The notes: a model not told the origin generated them from the letters alone. 64,000 nt of DNA from Agelas oroides (GCA_949130485.1 OX422184.1:15823824-15887823); one strand, 5' to 3'; shown: positions 55,657 to 61,683, counted from the first letter of the stretch. Translations and numbers: made by a program.

Positions 55657-57593
55657 AACACACACACACACACACACGATGCACAGAGACCTTCCACCTC
55701 CTTCACATTCTGATTGACGACTACATCATCCACTTTCTTGAGAGCTCACTGGATGGACTGCAAGAGAGAATGTACCACAACAAGATTGATGTCCTCCTTA
55801 AGCAAGGTACGCTGATGAAACTTGGTGTACACATAGCAGCAGTGGATGAAAGTGGTAAATTTTTATGATGACCCGAATACATTACAGATGTGCAGTGCTC
55901 CAAGGCAAACGAGAGTAAAAGTTTGAAGTGCTTCAAATTTCGTAGTACAAATATCCTATTGTTTTGTTTATAAATCAGCATTATTTTCATGTGCTACGTA
56001 TGTTGGGAGTTTCCACTTTTCATAAAATTTGCCCTACTTTAAGCGAAGCCATTGTGACATCAGAGATAATTTTTATAATGTTCACTATGATACCAACAAA
56101 CCAACCAGTCAACTAAAATTCCAGGAAGTGAGGAAGTTGAGTCAACTCTGGGAAGAAACAACTAGCAGGCATTATGCTCTCATAGCAAAGTGTCATGGTT
56201 GATGACATCACAAAAGAAATGGCCCAGTCTCTTTCATACATTCCAGGAAGGCCTTGAGTACTTGAAGAGAAACTATTGATCACCATCTCAAACTCAAAGC
56301 AACCTTCGAATAAATGCATTTGGTGTTTCTACTTCATCTAAACACATTTCTCCCTTAAACAGTTTTCCTGGCCAATTAAATTTTAAAAAGTTTTTTGTTC
56401 CTGGCCAATGGCAGGGAGTCCAGCCTATAGGCTATGTTTATAATGTAACTGATTGGACATGACCACAAGTGATCTACGAGCTTAGTAGTTCCTCTGTATT
56501 TGTGGTCCTGATTAACTCCCTTTGCTGGCCTCATTGGAATCATTATGACACAACATGAGAACTGCTTTTAGTTGGCTGTACATGTGCTTATGCTTGTTAC
56601 ACATTTTGTTTCCATTCCCCAGAAGACCCAGTTGAAGACGCACAAGTAGAGGATCACTTCTCTGCACCAGAAAACCCACATGATGCCGTCAGCGATTCTA
56701 CTCCCACTTCCATTGAGGATGGGCCTGACTTTAGTGCAATAGCTCAAGCAGTTCAATTTACTTTCCAGCCCGAGTCCCACCTTTCTCAGCAATCTAATTC
56801 GACTGCTACTGGTAGTGCAGTGGCTACATTTGAAGGACTACCACCAATCTCACAAGAAACTGCCAGTGTTCAAATAGTAGCACCCATGATGCCTTCCTCA
56901 CATATTGATGTACCTTGCAGCCTTTCTAGTGGTGCTAGCTTGTCCAACCAGTCTGGCATAGAGGCTGGTGGTAGAGAAGACGGAAGTGTAGGTGCCGCTA
57001 GTAACTTACCATTGACTGTCAGTGAACCTGTACCACTTGAAGTCCCAGCATCCGAGCCCCCATCGCAATTGGGTAGAACCTTTGGTACTTTCGCCTTCCC
57101 AACTGTGAGCACGTCAAGAACTACAACTCTTTCCCACATGCAACAAGTACAGTCATTGAGTAACCAGAATCTATCCCTGCATGCCATCCCCCTCCAGGCC
57201 ATCAACCAAACTACTGCACCACTTTCAGCTGCAGCACAGACAATACAAACAGCTATCAACCCTGCTCAAGTCGTAACAAGCACCACCAACATGCCAAACT
57301 TCCCCACAGCCATTCAGATGCCCTTGACCCACCACATCACAAACCTTCCCGCCCCTGGAAACCCTACTGGTATTCCTCTTCTTCATACCATGCCCAATGT
57401 CTACCCTTATCCCTATCCTGCTAGCATGCCAGGAGTACAGAACTTACCTTCTCAACCTATCACTAGCACCATGTTCCGAGTAAATGCACCTGGATTCCCT
57501 CCACAGACTCTAGTGCCTGGTTACCCTTCGTATGTACAACCGTCTTTGTATGGTAACACTCCCCAGGTTAATGCCAGCAACTTTTCTAGGTGA
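30746..57593 (+). CDS. RFX: RFX-family transcription factor, RFX4/RFX6 type (15 exons traced, 5' end missing)
   Basis: RFX proteins bind X-box DNA as dimers through a winged-helix domain and control programmes such as ciliogenesis. Fifteen exons, all with GT-AG borders, join in a single frame for 773 residues plus stop. In order: the RFX DNA-binding domain (about residues 15-95, exons 1-4) with [33 protein letters not shown] and YHYYG; a linker; then the extended dimerisation region (about 140-450) with [32 protein letters not shown], a [11 protein letters not shown] segment and [11 protein letters not shown]; and a 323-residue Ser/Thr/Pro/Gln-rich tail. The dimerisation region is much closer to what I know of RFX4 and RFX6 than RFX1-3, notably HCQRILD and LLHFWQGMP. 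The first exon found begins inside a codon, so at least one 5' exon lies upstream. Introns are long and packed with transposons, and several splice sites adjoin simple repeats. Placement as RFX4 or RFX6 is uncertain. Confidence 0.93.
30985..31100 (+). pseudogene. LINE 3' fragment
   Basis: Plus strand reads [20 protein letters not shown] then [14 protein letters not shown] and a stop, the same LINE C-terminal pattern as at 14.0 kb but from a different family. Only about 40 codons remain. Confidence 0.6.
31134..31392. mobile_element. Family-C foldback (TGGCAGTCC ends)
   Basis: TGGCAGTCC...GGACTGCCA ends with arms carrying ATTCCGTTGCGTATTTCGAT, AACTTCCGTTAAGGGCGG and their inverses. It lies in the intron after RFX exon 1. 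Confidence 0.82.
31697..31868 (+). mobile_element. Hammerhead-bearing dispersed repeat (family F)
   Basis: Same family as 29.1 kb in plus orientation, ending AAGGGAGATGTGGTTTGTTG. It lies in the intron between RFX exons 1 and 2. Confidence 0.65.
31754..31819 (+). ncRNA. Hammerhead ribozyme-like motif
   Basis: CTGATGA (31770-31776), stem II GGCC-loop-GACC, GAAAC (31794-31798) and GTC (31801-31803). Stem I pairs GTACAG before CTGATGA with CTGCAC after GTC apart from one mismatch, and further out GTCACCC with GGATGAT. All core bases known to matter are present. Confidence 0.65.
32094..32217 (+). CDS. RFX: RFX gene, exon 2 (DNA-binding domain core)
   Basis: Acceptor CATCAG, donor AAG|GTATGT. 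It encodes residues 22-63 and contains [17 protein letters not shown] and [11 protein letters not shown], the most recognisable part of the RFX winged helix. Together with exon 1 it restores the conserved Trp across the splice. Confidence 0.95.
32231..32468. mobile_element. Family-C foldback
   Basis: Same TGGCAGTC ends and CCGTTAAGGGCGGGGCTCAT arms as the copy at 31.1 kb. It starts 13 bases after the donor of RFX exon 2. Confidence 0.82.
32699..33078. mobile_element. Inverted-repeat element with GGGCGAGCCTGAGC ends (family E)
   Basis: GGGGGCGAGCCTGAGCAAGC on the left is mirrored by GGGGCTCGCTCAGGCTCGCCCC on the right. Related ends occur at 25160, 37500, 38340, 40905, 43218, 43830 and 53168. 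Confidence 0.6.
34128..34228 (+). repeat. CT-rich tract before RFX exon 3
   Basis: About 100 bases almost free of purine runs (CCATCTCC, CTTCCTCTCCCC, CTCCCTCCTC) up to the acceptor TTCTAG. Confidence 0.8.
34229..34290 (+). CDS. RFX: RFX gene, exon 3 (DNA-binding domain)
   Basis: Acceptor TTCTAG after a CT-rich tract, donor AA|GTAAGT. It encodes residues 64-83 ([20 protein letters not shown]), the conserved basic stretch of the winged helix. Confidence 0.95.
34429..35106. mobile_element. Family-C foldback split by a nested element
   Basis: TGGCAGTCC-type left end and GGGACTGTCACA right end enclose family-C arms that are interrupted between 34528 and 34936 by another inverted-repeat element (family D). 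Confidence 0.78.
34528..34936. mobile_element. Family-D inverted-repeat element with telomere-like tract
   Basis: Ends ATTCGCTTTTTTCACAGC and CCGCTGTGAAAAAAGCGGAT are inverted. Inside are repeats of GAATATTCATAA and a (TTAGGG)4-like tract at 34717-34742. Confidence 0.65.
35708..35957. mobile_element. Family-B foldback
   Basis: Full copy: CAAGAGCACATAAGAACGGG to CCCGTTCTTATGCGCTCTTG, with internal AGTACTAAAAATAGTAAC and inverse. It lies in the intron between RFX exons 3 and 4. Confidence 0.85.
36260..36803. mobile_element. Inverted-repeat element with GGCCGTCTACAATCACTGG ends
   Basis: GGCCGTCTACAATCACTGGA at the left and TCCAGTGATTGTAGACGGCC at the right, with tandem GGACTGG units just inside the left end. 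It lies in the intron between RFX exons 3 and 4. Confidence 0.6.
37342..38549. mobile_element. Large foldback with arms of about 270-290 bases
   Basis: Left arm 37342-37606 and right arm 38254-38549 are inverted: TCACTCTTGGAACAGAATCA, GTGTTTGTAAACACGAAGCC, TTGGGATTAACTCCTAGGTC and GCTCGCCCTACATTCCCCTA all recur on the opposite strand. Each arm holds a tRNA-like A/B-box module (GGCTTAGTGGTAAGAGC and GGGATTAACTCC). The loop carries a perfect X-box. Confidence 0.75.
37870..37883. promoter_or_regulatory. Perfect X-box consensus inside an RFX intron
   Basis: GTAACC-AT-GGTAAC fits the RFX-binding consensus GTNRCC(0-3)RGYAAC exactly and is palindromic. It sits in the intron between exons 3 and 4, in the loop of a large foldback element. 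About one chance match is expected in two windows of this size, so function is only a suggestion. Confidence 0.35.
39560..39734. mobile_element. TAGCCTCG foldback (family A) inside a GT repeat
   Basis: A 175-base copy with TAGCCTCATTCCCAGG and GAATGAGGCTA ends is flanked by TGTGTGTGT on both sides, splitting a GT microsatellite. Confidence 0.78.
39735..39778 (+). repeat. GT microsatellite
   Basis: A GT repeat split by the foldback at 39560-39734; the left remnant is at 39546-39559. Confidence 0.9.
40150..40706 (+). repeat. Pyrimidine-only minisatellite directly before RFX exon 4
   Basis: Units of about 60 or 72 bases (CCTCCCTCTATCCCTACCTC and variants), at least seven, run to the acceptor of exon 4. 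The long open frames across it are low-complexity artefacts. Confidence 0.92.
40708..40788 (+). CDS. RFX: RFX gene, exon 4 (end of DNA-binding domain)
   Basis: Acceptor CTCAAG at the end of a roughly 540-base pyrimidine-only repeat, donor GG|GTAGGA. It encodes residues 84-110 and completes the invariant SKYHYYG of the wing, then [16 protein letters not shown]. Confidence 0.92.
40886..40930. repeat. Family-E end in an RFX intron
   Basis: GAATGTAGAGCATTGTGGGG followed by CGAGCC resembles the family-E left terminus. No partner end was seen. Confidence 0.35.
41139..41217 (+). mobile_element. Family-F copy truncated at the ribozyme cleavage site
   Basis: Similarity starts at GCGTCCTGCGCAGTG and continues to AAGGGAGATGTGGTTCATTG. 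As at 46.7 kb, the 5' part including CTGATGA and GAAA is absent. Confidence 0.6.
41506..41536 (+). CDS. RFX: RFX gene, exon 5 (31-base micro-exon)
   Basis: Acceptor TTTCTAG, donor AAG|GTAGGT. It encodes residues 111-121 ([11 protein letters not shown]), a basic linker after the DNA-binding domain. Length and phase fit both neighbours exactly, which supports it despite its size. Confidence 0.75.
41770..42105. mobile_element. Inverted-repeat element (TATTGCACGGG)
   Basis: CGATATTGCACGGGTAGTTA at the left is mirrored by TAACTCGCGATATTGCACG at the right, with AATAACC/GGTTATT-type inner repeats. It sits between RFX exons 5 and 6. Confidence 0.5.
42240..42335. mobile_element. Family-C remnant
   Basis: AAGGGTGGGGCTCACATGTG and its mirror GCATATGAGTTCCGCCCT are the inner arms of family C, without recognisable outer ends. 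Confidence 0.5.
42409..42510 (+). CDS. RFX: RFX gene, exon 6
   Basis: Acceptor TTATAG; the donor AAG|GTGTGT is the first unit of a GT repeat. It encodes residues 122-155, including [18 protein letters not shown], which matches the LLPEFPxVxxL segment of RFX4 and RFX6. Confidence 0.88.
42511..42547 (+). repeat. GT microsatellite at the donor of RFX exon 6
   Basis: (GT)n begins at the donor dinucleotide itself, giving many overlapping GT steps at the splice junction. Confidence 0.92.
43216..43846. mobile_element. Family-E element with an arginine-rich relic frame
   Basis: TTGGGGCGAGCCTGAGCGAG and GCTCATGCTCGCCCCAA bound about 630 bases. Inside, 43447-43650 reads [20 protein letters not shown] and [16 protein letters not shown] before a stop and a frameshift into [17 protein letters not shown]. 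The basic stretch looks like the start of a transposon-encoded protein; which one is unclear. Confidence 0.5.
44340..44556. mobile_element. MITE-like palindrome (AAATTTTCGCGGGAC)
   Basis: TACTGTATGGTAAGAAATTT and its mirror AAATTTCTCACCATACAGTA bound a 210-base palindrome with repeated CGCGAAAATTTT. No coding capacity. Similar cgcgaaaatttt elements are common in invertebrate genomes. Confidence 0.75.
44608..44828. repeat. Adjacent hairpins including a perfect 26-base stem
   Basis: AATGTTGATCAAAACAGC is mirrored by GCTGTTTTGATCAACATT, and beyond it GCATGTACTGGCAGG... (44764-44789) is the exact inverse of 44803-44828 with a 13-base loop. Confidence 0.7.
44954..45031 (+). CDS. RFX: RFX gene, exon 7 (dimerisation region)
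   Basis: Acceptor TCTCAG, donor GAT|GTAAGC. It encodes residues 156-181, including [20 protein letters not shown], a hallmark of the RFX4/RFX6 branch. Confidence 0.93.
45094..45983. mobile_element. hAT-like element carrying a nested foldback
   Basis: Ends TAGGGCCTGAACGAAT and ATTCGTTCAGGTCCTA are flanked by GTTTGCAG and GTTTGTAG, an 8-base duplication with one mismatch. It lies in the intron after RFX exon 7 and is interrupted by a TAGCCTCG foldback at 45201-45592. No transposase is visible. Confidence 0.78.
45201..45592. mobile_element. TAGCCTCG foldback (family A) inside a hAT element
   Basis: A 392-base copy with perfect TAGCCTCGTTCCCAGGCC termini is flanked by CGCACACCC (9 bases). CACATGAGTGACGTCA sits at the inner edge of the left arm; the right counterpart is decayed. 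Confidence 0.9.
46286..46392 (-). mobile_element. Family-F copy with decayed hammerhead
   Basis: The minus strand holds the GTATTGGC-TGAAAT-ACGTCC half of the motif, but CTGATGA has become CATATGA, so the ribozyme core is broken. Confidence 0.55.
46737..46811 (-). mobile_element. Family-F copy truncated at the ribozyme cleavage site
   Basis: On the minus strand similarity to the family starts at CCGTCCTGCGCAG and runs through AACATCTAGGCCTG to AGGGAGATGTGGTTCA. Everything upstream of the GTC is missing. Confidence 0.6.
46846..47009 (+). CDS. RFX: RFX gene, exon 8 (dimerisation region)
   Basis: Acceptor CTTTAG, donor AG|GTGGTG. It encodes residues 182-235 with [15 protein letters not shown] and [16 protein letters not shown] 58-base minisatellite begins about 25-30 bases after the donor. 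Confidence 0.93.
47037..47730 (+). repeat. 58-base minisatellite next to RFX exon 8
   Basis: About 12 near-identical units containing GGGCGGGCAGGGAAGAGGGA and TACTGAGGTGCTTGTTGTTC, in the intron after exon 8. Units differ only at few positions (GGTACTACT or GGTGCTACT; GGCGGGCAG or GGCAGACAG), so the array is young. The plus strand is G-rich. Confidence 0.95.
47789..48473. mobile_element. Inverted-repeat element (ATTTGCTCTAATTTATGGA)
   Basis: ATTTGCTCTAATTTATGGAG at the left mirrors TCCATAAATTAGAGCAAAT at the right. TTCTAAT and CGCTCTAAT recur near both ends. The middle (about 47940-48260) looks like unique sequence without a clear gene. It lies between RFX exons 8 and 9. Confidence 0.6.
48690..48868 (+). 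repeat. CT-rich tract before RFX exon 9
   Basis: Repeats of CTCCTTTCTTCCCTT and TTCCCCCTTCCTACCTCCTC run to the acceptor. Confidence 0.9.
48871..48971 (+). CDS. RFX: RFX gene, exon 9
   Basis: Acceptor CTCTTAG after a roughly 180-base CT-rich tract, donor G|GTACGT. It encodes residues 236-269 ([20 protein letters not shown] and [11 protein letters not shown]), matching the family segment that follows the LPESL junction. Confidence 0.9.
49041..49291. mobile_element. Family-B foldback
   Basis: Full copy with CAAGAGCGCATAAGAACGGG and its inverse, in the intron after RFX exon 9. Only the ends and arms are conserved; no coding potential. Confidence 0.85.
49464..49522 (+). CDS. RFX: RFX gene, exon 10
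   Basis: Acceptor CTGCAG, donor CAG|GTTTGT. It encodes residues 270-289 ([20 protein letters not shown]), aligning with the SxxFxxxLRRQTSLxHLxQ segment of RFX proteins. Confidence 0.88.
49578..50068. mobile_element. Inverted-repeat element (CTGTAGTC...TCTCGCAAAA)
   Basis: CTGTAGTC and AGTCTCGCAAAAGAGC at the left and GCTATTTTGCGAGACTACAG at the right are inverted; the left copy has a roughly 10-base insertion. It follows RFX exon 10. Confidence 0.5.
50430..51472 (-). pseudogene. LINE reverse transcriptase fragment, antisense in an RFX intron
   Basis: Minus-strand translation shows [20 protein letters not shown], the catalytic-type [25 protein letters not shown] and, after a one-base frameshift near 51015, [20 protein letters not shown] and onward to a C-terminal region ending near 50514. 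Endonuclease and the RT start are missing (5' truncation). The 3' end carries a TAA repeat (plus-strand ATT repeat, 50420-50450), and TATACTAT on both sides may be the target duplication. It is a dead non-LTR retrotransposon. Confidence 0.85.
51549..51692. repeat. Palindrome with GGCTTCGCC loop
   Basis: TTTTCTCGTGCAATTTGGGA is mirrored by TCCCAAATTGCACTCGAAA; inside, ATTGCAC-TCGGCTTCGCCTC-GTGCAAT forms the tip. Confidence 0.6.
51834..51984 (+). CDS. RFX: RFX gene, exon 11
   Basis: Acceptor GCATAG, donor T|GTATGT. It encodes residues 290-339 ([20 protein letters not shown], then [19 protein letters not shown]), the family's AxxIL.....ML.DW..VDL segment. Confidence 0.88.
52004..52207. mobile_element. 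Diverged family-C copy
   Basis: TGGCAGTCCTGTGTAGAAAT at the left and GTTAACGGAAGTTCGG plus GATTTCTACATG near the right follow family C. The right end reads TGTGGCAGTCC, so it is rearranged. Confidence 0.55.
52339..52362. mobile_element. Single TTAA-CCCTTTATACGCG end
   Basis: TTAACCCTTTATACGCGAA resembles one end of the piggyBac-like element at 61.7 kb. I found no matching right end in the following kilobase, so this may be a solo or decayed end. Confidence 0.3.
52690..53490 (+). other. RFX intron between exons 11 and 12, CpG-richer part
   Basis: The piece 52370-53100 has more CpG than its surroundings and a minus-strand frame (52373-52681) without a recognisable domain. It resembles a small unit promoter or transposon interior; I cannot tell which. 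Confidence 0.3.
53494..53588 (+). CDS. RFX: RFX gene, exon 12
   Basis: Acceptor GTGTAG, donor AAG|GTGCGT. It encodes residues 340-371 ([20 protein letters not shown], then [12 protein letters not shown]), matching the family motif SxExxxxWLDxxVxRCxxK. Confidence 0.9.
54040..54110 (+). repeat. Short direct repeat TAGAACGTCCATGAGATATGG
   Basis: AGAACGTCCATGAGATATGG occurs at about 54022 and 54082 in the intron before RFX exon 13. Confidence 0.7.
54536..54653 (+). CDS. RFX: RFX gene, exon 13
   Basis: Acceptor CCATAG, donor G|GTAAGT. It encodes residues 372-410, including [20 protein letters not shown] and LQNAASF, the conserved end of the dimerisation region. Confidence 0.93.
55545..55680 (+). 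repeat. AC-rich microsatellite before RFX exon 14
   Basis: ACACATGCACAC and ACACACAC units reach to within six bases of the acceptor. Confidence 0.93.
55687..55806 (+). CDS. RFX: RFX gene, exon 14
   Basis: Acceptor GCACAG just after an AC repeat, donor G|GTACGC. It encodes residues 411-450 ([20 protein letters not shown], then [19 protein letters not shown]). The family has Gly-Ser before FHLI; here the junction gives Glu-Thr. Confidence 0.9.
56623..57593 (+). CDS. RFX: RFX gene, last exon (low-complexity tail)
   Basis: Acceptor TTCCCCAG. It encodes residues 451-773 and TGA. The tail starts acidic ([12 protein letters not shown]) and then becomes rich in Ser, Thr, Pro, Gln and Asn, ending with a Tyr-Pro repeat (YPYPYPAS) and [14 protein letters not shown]. 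No folded domain is visible. Long disordered tails are usual in RFX4 and RFX6 and probably serve regulation. AT-rich sequence follows the stop, but I see no clear AATAAA within 200 bases. Confidence 0.9.
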
Positions 57594-58014
57594 TCAGTAT
57601 ATGCTCATTTATTTTATTTATTTTTTGCTATGCCATTATTTTGTATGTAACCCAACAAAGAATGATAGTTTCCATCAAGATATCTTTGTTACGTCTTGTA
57701 GAATAACATAGTAATGCAGGAGTCTATTATGTTTAGTGTGCAGATACATCATGTGTAAAGCCTCATTCACTGGCCTCAATTGTGTTCAGTTTGCCAACAA
57801 GCATGGGAAAACAAACTTAAAGGTGTTGTGCAAGCAGTGATAGCAAAGGACTATCATTGCATCGCTGAATTTATGTTTGCACTTTGATGTTAACTGAGAC
57901 TGTAGGGCCAGCACTCTCCCCTCCCCATGCAAACCAGAAAAGGCTAGGAGAAGGGCTGGTATGAGTCAGTGTACCTGTACCATGCAGATAATGCATAGTA
58001 TGAAAGGAACCAGC

Positions 58015-58655
58015 AATCATAATTATTACAAGACTTAAAAAACGTAAAAAGATGTAGGGATGGCATGCCAAAAAGTATGCAAACAAGGTAGAGATGATGC
58101 ATGAAAGCAAAGGTCAACATATTGGCAAAGCCCCATCCCTACATCTTTCTCACACTGCAGTTAGACAGTGTGCTTGAGTTGAGAGCTGAATCTGCACCCA
58201 TCCATGCAGTTATTAATGCTGTGCATGAGTACTTGAGTTTACACACTGTCTATGACTAGTCTGCAGCCCATTCAAGCTCAGTGTCTAGGTTGTATCAGAA
58301 AGGGTGCCAACTGTCACTACAAGTAGTAAAGCTACTTGGTAGCTGATAGCTATGTACGAGGAAAAACATACCTATACAGACACAAATGCTGGATCATAAG
58401 GAGCTAGGAAGTGGCCTGAGAACGAGGCTACAGCCATGAACTGCCAGTAAAGTTTGGAGTAAACTTATGGTACATTTTAGGAAGACCCCCATGCACTGTC
58501 TAACTGTAGTGTGAAAAAGATGTAGGGATGGGGCTTTGCCAATATGTTGACCTTGGCTTTCGTGCATTATCCCTACCTTGTTTACATACTTTTTGGCATG
58601 CCATCCCTACATCTTTTTACATTTTTAATGTTTTTTTTTTTTTAAGTCTTGTTTC
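58015..58655. mobile_element. Foldback 3' of the RFX gene
   Basis: The left arm (58015-58170) and right arm (58493-58655) are inverted: AAGATGTAGGGATGGCATGC, CAAGGTAG, AACATATTGGCAAAGCCCCA and TCTTTCTCACACT recur on the opposite strand. It starts about 420 bases after the RFX stop codon. Confidence 0.72.
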
Positions 58656-59122
58656 TGTACTTTTTTGATGTTAATCTCAGTTACAGTTAGACCTAAGCCT
58701 AAGAAGAATATTTCAATTGTAATCACAACACCAGAACTTGAAACAGCGTTGACAGTAATAGTAGTGGTTCCAGGCATGTAATAATAATGCGTAATATAGC
58801 CAGGTAGAACCTGATGAAGGGCCAACGGCTCTCCCTACCAAACTTTGTGAAACCAATTTCATGATTCAGTTGTCAATCACATGACGACTGACCAGCTGCA
58901 GCACAGAAATACCATGCTAGCTTTACAGTTCACTAAAGCTGTGAGTAGGCTATTTTTAGTGCAGCTACGTAGCTACGTAGCACTTTGCCGTAACTGCCCA
59001 ACCCATTTGAGCCATAAATGCCCCACCCATTTAAGACATAAGTGCCCCACCTATTCAAGCCATGAATATCTCATTCCCATATTACATTGTAGGTAGCGCC
59101 TTACCTACGAGGTGTTCATTAA

Positions 59123-59739
59123 CCCTCGGCGCGCATGCGCAGCGAGGGTTATAGTACTTCGTTTGTCTGTCTGTCTGTCTGTGTGTCTGTCTGTTACAAC
59201 TAGCTTGGCTCACCTGACGGCTAAATCTCTGAAGTTTGGACGCAGATAGGCTTCAAACCGAACGAGGATGTGTTTAAATTGAGCCGATTTCGCCAAGAAC
59301 GTTTTGTTCAAGAGTTATGCTGCGATTCGTTTGCCACGGCGAGCGCTATTCGGCCATATTCTAGTCTGAGAACGAGTTCACGCGCCCTGGTCTGGGATCC
59401 CGGGAGTGCAGCGCCGCGCCGCAGTACTCCCGGGATCCCATCGGGTCAATACTGCGGCTACAATATGTATGTACAGGCATGGTACATATCCAGGATTACC
59501 GCGCGGGGAATGTCCCACACATTCCCTATACTCACTACACATGCTCACTACATTAGGAAGGGGGTTGTTGGGGCAAGATAAAGGGATACTAGGACAACTT
59601 GGCCTGGGACACTGTTATCTTGTACGACTTTGTGTAGTCTCAGCTAGCTATCTACTAGTATCTAGTGTACCATCATACCACATGAATTTCTTCGCCTACT
59701 TAGCTATGTCCTGTGACTCTGCGTTAATAGTGCCGAGGG
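59123..59739. mobile_element. TTAA-flanked element with CCCTCGGC ends
   Basis: TTAA-CCCTCGGC and GCCGAGGG-TTAA bound a 617-base element with a TCTG repeat near the left end and an inverted CCCGGGA(T/G) block at about 59395-59440. It may be piggyBac-like; the inverted ends are only about 8 bases. Confidence 0.5.
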
Positions 59740-59763
59740 TTAAGCACTTCAGTGCTCTTCATT

Positions 59764-59834
59764 AGTCTCGTGCCCCGCCCGCGCGCGCCTCCCGGCGAGA
59801 AACCTGAGAGGGTGGGGTCTGGGGACGGGACTAG
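59764..59834. mobile_element. TAGTCTCG-type hairpin
   Basis: TAGTCTCGTGCCCCGCCC and GGTGGGGTCTGGGGACGGGACTA (about 71 bases) are flanked by GCTCTTCAT and GGTGTTCAT, a possible decayed 9-base duplication. Confidence 0.5.
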
Positions 59835-59891
59835 GTGTTCATAAGCCTTGTCCAATGCGGCGGGGGGAAGCCAGCCATGCGTACTGCCCGC

Positions 59892-61052
59892 TAGGGGTGA
59901 GAATATTATGCTCCAAAATCAGAGAATTATGCTATGCTTTGATGCTCACAATTTATGCCAATTATGCTCCGCAAATAAGCCATTATGCTCCAGAAATATG
60001 CCATTATGCTTCTAAGCAAAATAATTTTCTTAGGTCACAAAAACACATTTTCACATAGAACAGTTACAAAACACACAGAAAGGTTACAAAATTCAAGAAC
60101 GGAGGCATCTTCGTCTTCAACCTCTTCTCCATCGCTCGAGACTGTGGTAAATCTTGTGCCAGAAGCTATCAGACAGGCTACTAGTACTACAACCGAGCTC
60201 GTTGCGTTCGGCCATTTTTTCCTATCGAGTCATTCAAGATTCATTTTTGCCCCACCCATACAGGGTATTACAGCATACAGCAGCCAACACACAGAACACA
60301 ATGCATAATTAAAAGTACATTGTTCGTGATGGCCACCACGTCGGATTAGACCACACCTGTTATGTCGAGGGAATCAGCACAACCGAGGTATGGACGCCTC
60401 AGACAGGTAGCATTTAGGACACCGCCACCATCCTGGAGCCAACTAGACATGAGCTCCATTCGCCACTCTCCTCCCGTCAGACAAACAAAACACATAAGTT
60501 AAACATGGGCTGGAGGTCCCGCTGTCCTTTGTCGCTGGTGTTCTGGATCTTTCAGGAGTCAACACCACGCGGATCCATTGTTGCCACTTGTACTAGTCTC
60601 GGGAGCTCACACCTCCGTTGTTCAAGTCTTGGCTATAAAGTCACACGTTGGTCTCTGGAGCTCACACCTCCGTCTTTCTGTGTTAGTCGTGGTGTGCTGG
60701 TCTCGGGAGCTCACACCTCCGTCGTCCAAGTGTTGGCTTCAGCAAACTCAAGGTTTAGCGGACAGACTGGCAGGACGGCTTGGTAAACACTGCCACTGCG
60801 CACCCACCCGAGCAAAGGGCTCGCACCCCTTGAGTTTTGGTTGTAGTCTTGCCTTCTCTAAGAGCTCTCACCTCCCTCTCACACATCGAGATTTTAGACA
60901 GTACCGTAACCCTCGCTGCGCATGCATGTGGAAACTGCGCATGCGCAATACGCACGGGGCTAAAAAAGAACCGAATTATGCCGGCATTATGCTCCTTGCT
61001 TTGAAGGGTCAATTATGCTCGAAATTATGCTGGCATAATATTCGCACCCCTA
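59892..61052. mobile_element. hAT-like element with ATTATGC subterminal arrays
   Basis: Inverted ends TAGGGGTGAGAATATTATGC and GCATAATATTCGCACCCCTA are flanked by CTGCCCGC on both sides, an 8-base duplication. ATTATGC and close variants recur many times near both ends. The interior holds three spaced copies of GGAGCTCACACCTCCG (60601-60723). No transposase gene was recognised, so it is probably non-autonomous. Confidence 0.8.
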
Positions 61053-61086
61053 CTGCCCGCTGGCCATTTCGCCTGTGTACTAGTCT

Positions 61087-61131
61087 CGCTTCCAGACCAA
61101 TGACCGTGGTCTTTGGTCTGGGAACGAGACT
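61087..61131. mobile_element. Minimal TAGTCTCG-type hairpin
   Basis: TAGTCTCGCTTCCAGACCA is mirrored by TGGTCTGGGAACGAGACT. It is a short relative of the TAGCCTCG family; a similar one lies at about 59764-59834. Confidence 0.5.
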
Positions 61132-61219
61132 TCGTGTGCGCATGCGTACAAAATTAAAAATGGCGTCCTAAGCAACGGACAGCAGCCTCAGAGTGTTGTG
61201 AATGGCTTTTGTTGACTAG

Positions 61220-61300
61220 GGTGAATTTGAAGCTATGAAGACACTGAGTGGTCGTAGAGCTCCGCGCTGTGATAAGCATCAGTTTCGTGCTAAAATGACG
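61220..61300 (+). other. Possible coding exon
   Basis: After TTGACTAG the sequence reads GEFEAMKTLSGRRAPRCDKH then QFRAKMT, ending exactly at GTGAGTAC. It could be an internal exon or a first exon starting at ATG 61235. A minimal upstream frame (ATGGCGTCCTAA) at about 61161 could be an upstream ORF. No next exon or homology was recognised. Confidence 0.3.
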
Positions 61301-61384
61301 GTGAGTACTTAAACCGTTTGCGAGATATCGTTGTTGAACATAGTGGTCTTAAGAAATAAATAAATAAGTAAATTAATTAATTAA

Positions 61385-61390
61385 TTAATA

Positions 61391-61422
<32 letters not shown>

Positions 61423-61424
61423 AG
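61385..61424 (+). repeat. AAAG microsatellite
   Basis: (AAAG)n follows AATTAATTAATTAATAA in gene-free sequence. Confidence 0.9.
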
Positions 61425-61683
61425 AATAGAGGAAGCCTGGGCGCTTAAATAAGCTTTTAGCGTGTTTGTGGTGAAGATATACGGCTTTTGCTTAAGTATT
61501 GCATATATTGCGCGTCGGCGCCATCCCTACATAGAGAGTCTACCGACTCTCTGACAGTGGAACTCTATAGTTGGACACCAACAGGAATGAAGTGAGTCTT
61601 AGTGAGGTGTCCCTGAATTGGGCTTCTGGAGCATAGCGTGCTACTGCATAATTAGCCAGGCTGATGAGCACAACCTGTCTTAA

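Noticed and set aside
58800-58860. CTGATGAAGGGCC...CTCCCT as a third hammerhead
   Set aside because: Stem II is plausible but the GAAA and GTC parts do not fit; at best decayed.
60578-61171. 197-codon open frame
   Set aside because: It spans the right half of a hAT-like element, its end and flanking hairpin; contains an internal repeat and no domain.
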